NCBI GenBank assembly: GCA_033063855.1 | Contig: CP093829.1 | Span: forward strand, 13,361,537-13,425,536 | From: Smittia aterrima | Taxonomy: Eukaryota; Arthropoda; Insecta; Diptera; Chironomidae | Direction: 5' to 3' | Length of the DNA stretch: 64,000 nt | In this document: positions 60,077 through 64,000 of the stretch, in pieces | Position numbering within the stretch: the first letter of the stretch is position 1 | How the letters are laid out: each line of letters opens with the position of its first letter | The notes under the pieces: generated by a model | What the model saw: the letters and a program-made list of their open reading frames with translations, nothing else | Databases searched by the model: none | What the model was told of the DNA's origin: nothing | Program-made: the position numbers and the translations under genes

Positions 60077-63000
60077 ATGAAGTTTGAAGTAGGAAATTTC
60101 ATTTTTGACTCAACTTTTGACTCAGGAAACTTGGGAAGAGTCGAGCAAGTGAGATCTGCAGTTGAATGTGAGTACACCTACTACATCTTTTCGATCGAAG
60201 GGTATGCGAAAACAACTGGTGATCGTCGTTCTGTGATGCAACTTAAAAGCCATTCTTTTCAAAATTTCTCACCTATTTAAAGGTTTTGCAATCATACGAA
60301 CGAATCAATCAGCAGCAAGCTCCGTGTTGTGAAAATAGAATCATTTCATTGATTTCCTCGTGAAAAATATTGGCCCGAATCTTTATCACTAATGAACTCA
60401 TGAAAAAATCAATTCTGATTCCTTTCGAAGGCAAAAGTTTGTTTTTTGGCTTTCACTCTAATTTTTCGGTTCCGTCGATCTCATTTTCCATCAAACTACA
60501 ATTTAACTACAAGCTTTTTATTGAAAACGAAATCATTTTTCAATCATAGAGACATCGAGGCTCATTTTCACCAACAATGTTGCATGTTGTGCCTTTTTAC
60601 GGCAACATAAAATGTATCAATCAATAAGACTGGTGCATCAGAAAATATATATAGAAAAGGGATTTCAACCGTCAGTTCAAGAAAGTTAATTTGGAATGAA
60701 AACCTGGAACGAACTAATATAAACTAAGACTTCAATATTCTTCGAATATAAATCCCTGTAATTCTTGTATCAACGTAAAATACATTTTCAGTATAAAATA
60801 CAAATTCTAAGTTTGGGCTCTGGTGCCAAGAAAATGTCACGCAATGCTTGGATATTCTTAATTAGAGAGCCTTGCCGCGAGGTGATATCCTTTCGCCTTA
60901 AAATGTTTGCCAAAGTATGTCAATGTGATTAATTCAACAAACGGTAAAAGTTTCGATTTAGACATTGTTGTGATTGCTATTCCGAACCGTCGCCATCGTT
61001 TCCATTATACTTCTTTTGAAATTCTGATTCTTCTTCTTTCAGTGGTTGAAAAGCAAAATGTGACTGCTCGTTCTGAGACACAACAGAACGCATCAGGCGG
61101 ATCATCTGCTGAGGGTCAATCAAGGTCAGCCTCGACTCCAAAAGAAAAACATGTTGATGCTGAATTCAATTTGTGGACACGACCAGATTGTCAAGGAACT
61201 TCTTTCGAGAACTCTAATCGTACTTGGTTCTACTTTTCCATCCGTGGTGGCGAGAAGAACCAAAACATAAAATTGAATGTGATGAATCTTAATAAGCAAG
61301 CCAAGCTTTTCAGCCAAGGAATGCATCCAGTAATTAAGAATGGATCGAATGGAAAGTGGGAACGTATGAAAGAGAAACCATCTTTCTTTGTCACGGAAGA
61401 AAACTTTATTTTATCATTCTTTCATCGAACTCATGAGAATATCGAGGATAACTTGACGTTCTACGCTTTCACCTTCCCGTGAGTTGTAGTTGGCATTGTG
61501 CATTTTAAATTGTGCAATATTTTATCTGTTTCTACTTCAGGTACACTTACACTGAGCAAATGGAAGCACTCGAATCGTACGACGAAAAATATGAGAAAAG
61601 TTCTGAAGAGGCTGAAGTCTTTATTCGCGAGATCAATGGACCGAGAAAGGATAAACTAGTAATCAACATTAATGAAAATGTCAATCAAGACTTTACGATA
61701 GACGACGATATTTTGTTGGACTCAAACAAAGAAATTTTGGACGTAGTGACTGAAGACGCCAATTCTGAAGTGCCTTCGCATAACAGCCTCAATGAAGAAC
61801 CCGTTGGTGGTCCTTCAAGTCAGGTTAATGACGAAAATACGTCGGAATCGATGCAACAACTTTCGAGTTTGGTGAACAATGTGAAGATAGAAAAAATGGC
61901 ATCTCCCGAAACAGTTCTCGCTTTCATTGCGCAAGATGTACGTTCACGAATTGATGACGCTAAAGATGACATTTATTACTATAGAGAGCTTTTGGTTAAT
62001 TCGTATGAACAACGAAGAATTGATCTTGTGACAATTACGAGCTTCCATGGAATTGAAGACAAACGCGAAGAACGGTTAAAAAATTTATTTCCTGATTACT
62101 CAAAGCCAAGATGCCATACATTCAAAGACAAGAAAATCATTTTTATCTCATCGAGAGTACATCCTGGTGAAACTCCCGCAAGTTTTGTTTTAAATGGTTT
62201 CTTGAACCTTTTGTTTGATCGCAAGAATCCAACAGCAATTGTCTTAAGGTTTGCTAAATACTTGAAATTAAGGTCTCAATGTTTTCACTAAATTTTTAAT
62301 TTCTTGAAACTACAGGAAACTGTACGTGTTCAAAATCGTTCCATTTTTGAACCCCGACGGAGTCTACAATGGTAATGTGAATTAGTCAGAAAATAAATTC
62401 AAAATCTTTAATGATGAATATTGAATAGGACTTTATCGCTCAGACACTTTAGGTCACAACCTAAATCGAGTTTATTTGAATCCTCGCTTGGATACTCAAC
62501 CTTCGATTTACGCGGTTAGAAAACTTATAAGGTAAATAATTAATTTCCACATTAGATCTTCTAATTGATTTATTGATTTTTAGATTTTACCATTTCGGCT
62601 ACGATAAACAAGATATCGTCGATGAAATCGGTCAACCTGTTCCCGAAGAACTTCTTGACTGTTCCCTTCTGGCTGAAAACGACCAACAACAAGAAATTGA
62701 TTTTGCTGAAGATTTCTTCAATGAGAAATGTTTAAATTCTGAGTTGCAACAATCGGATGAACCTCAAATGCCTCCACTTGTTGAAGATCAAGCAGAACCA
62801 AATCAACAGCAGTCAGAAGAAGGTACAGAGAATAGCTTAATAAGTGAAGTTTTTCCTCAGATAAATCCCGAAAGAGAAAAAACCTACGAAGATTCCTTCA
62901 TTGATCTTAAACGATCTGAGTCAGCACTGAATATTTTCGATCAAACCACAATCCTAAAGCTTTTCTCAGCAAAGAATTGGACGGAAACGTTCTTCAATCG

Positions 63001-64000
63001 AATCTTTCGGAAAAAGTTCTTAGTTATTTCGGGCGATGAAAAAATGTTAGCATTGAAGAACGGCTTCGATGTCGAGCAGTTGTTGCACGCTTCTCCAAAC
63101 TATCCACGAAATTTCCTCCCATCAATCGCTTCAGTTGACAGCGACAAAAGATTCCCTAACGGTTTGTTGCTTTGCCTTACTGAGCCCGTCCCACTGCATG
63201 TATGGACGTAGTCTCTTGTAGCCAATTAGCTGTGCAAATGAGTAGATTGAGGATCCTCTAACAATCACTATCAATATCTTTATGGCATTTCGATAGATTT
63301 AGATTATTTCCGGTTTTATTTTAGATATCGACATGGTAGATAGACAAGACTCAGATGACTCTATTGACGAAATAAAACCGATTATCACTGCCTCCATCAA
63401 CAATGGGTCAATTTCTCGTTCAAAACAAGGGCGAAGTGCTTCGTTGCAGCCTTTGACAAAAACTGTTCATAAGCTTGACAGCGTCGATAAAAAAATTATT
63501 TCCAAGTCGAAGGCTACAACAAGCTATAATAAATTGAAGGAAACTGCCACTAATGTCAAAAACATGGTTGCGAAGGACAAGAAAACTTCAGCCAAAGGCG
63601 ACAGCAAGAATAAGACTAATCAATCGGCAAATAGCCGCAATCCGCATCACCACTACAAACACTTCATAAGTCATTATAACAGCGAGAAGCAACAGAAGGC
63701 TATGCAGCAGCAATATTTCAGTCCACAACAGCATCAAGGCCTGAATATTAGCATGGACTTCCGCGTTAAAACTGACGAAAATGGTGACAAAAGTATTCTT
63801 GAAGAAAAATCGAATCTCTTTCTTTATCTTGATCTACACGGACATGCCAGCAAGAAAGGAGTTTTTATGTACGGAAACCATTTGCCTAATGCACTTGAAG
63901 CTGTTGAAGTGATGTTGTTGCCCCGTCTTATGAGCTTGAATAGTCATTATTTCGCATTCGACGCATGCAACTTCTCAGAGCGCAATATGTACTTAAAGTG
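60077..64000 (+). CDS. AGBL5: Cytosolic carboxypeptidase 5-like (AGBL5) tubulin deglutamylase, 3' end outside window
   Basis: Seven exons: 60077-60167, 61043-61478, 61541-62248, 62316-62371, 62429-62531, 62584-63161, 63325 to the window end (882 residues seen). The start MKFEVGNFIFDSTFDSGNLG matches the CCP5 N-terminal domain, followed by EFNLWTRPDCQGT and NRTWFYFSIRGG. The M14 zinc site is seen as HPGE (His383, Glu386) and DLHGHASKKG (His829). FLNPDGVYNG and GHNLNRVYLNP are the substrate-binding motifs. CCP5 removes branch-point glutamates from tubulin side chains. Two acidic/Gln-rich insertions are unusual: about 100 residues before DIYYYREL and about 350 between FYHFGYD and YLDLHGH. The catalytic glutamate region lies beyond the window. 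Donors 62249 and 63162 are GTTTGC and GTTTGT, so the 63161/63325 junction is less certain. Confidence 0.92.

Overview
The window is animal nuclear DNA, almost certainly from a dipteran insect. The evidence is AT-rich sequence, many 49-70 bp GT-AG introns, and protein families and exon structures typical of flies: a full hikaru genki (hig) gene, Dlish/vamana, a bonsai-like mitochondrial ribosomal protein S15, an RR-type cuticle protein and peritrophin-A chitin-binding proteins. The compact layout suggests a nematoceran, perhaps a midge, but I cannot fix the species. No bacterial, viral or CRISPR-type system is present. Gene models were assembled by hand from reading frame, splice sites and phase. 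Every multi-exon model below stays in frame across all junctions.

Layout, left to right. 1-3.0 kb: two small secreted chitin-binding proteins on the minus strand, both with TATA boxes. 3.3-17.5 kb (+): one 25-exon gene for a 1751-residue NACHT/WD-repeat STAND NTPase of the NWD family. Its introns hold an 843-bp TIR element carrying 130-bp tandem repeats, and an antisense exon-like segment. 20.2-24 kb (-): a FAM13-family gene without a RhoGAP domain in this window. 28.1-29.6 kb (+): Dlish, three SH3 domains. 29.9-30.9 kb (-): mitochondrial S15. 31.0-32.0 kb (+): sorting nexin 16. 32.2-33.5 kb (-): a four-TM protein. 34.7-41.4 kb (-): the 15-exon hig gene. 47.8-48.3 kb (-): a cuticle protein. 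50.0-51.9 kb (-) and 56.7-57.3 kb (-): a two-CAP-domain protein and a single-CAP protein. 57.5 kb (+): a candidate 30-residue membrane micropeptide. 58.4-59.6 kb (-): gamma-SNAP. 60.1 kb to the right edge (+): an AGBL5/CCP5-type tubulin deglutamylase, cut by the window end.

These genes do not form one pathway. Local organisation is visible: head-to-head pairs (S15/Snx16 with start codons 188 bp apart; gamma-SNAP/AGBL5 with 482 bp) probably share bidirectional promoters. Tail-to-tail pairs (Dlish/S15, Snx16/four-TM gene) have nearly touching poly(A) signals. Long gene-poor stretches lie at 41.4-47.8 kb and 51.9-56.7 kb. The most notable items are the NWD-type NLR-like protein, the CAP proteins with lost metal-site histidines, the two foldback/TIR element families, the micropeptide and the antisense exon candidate.
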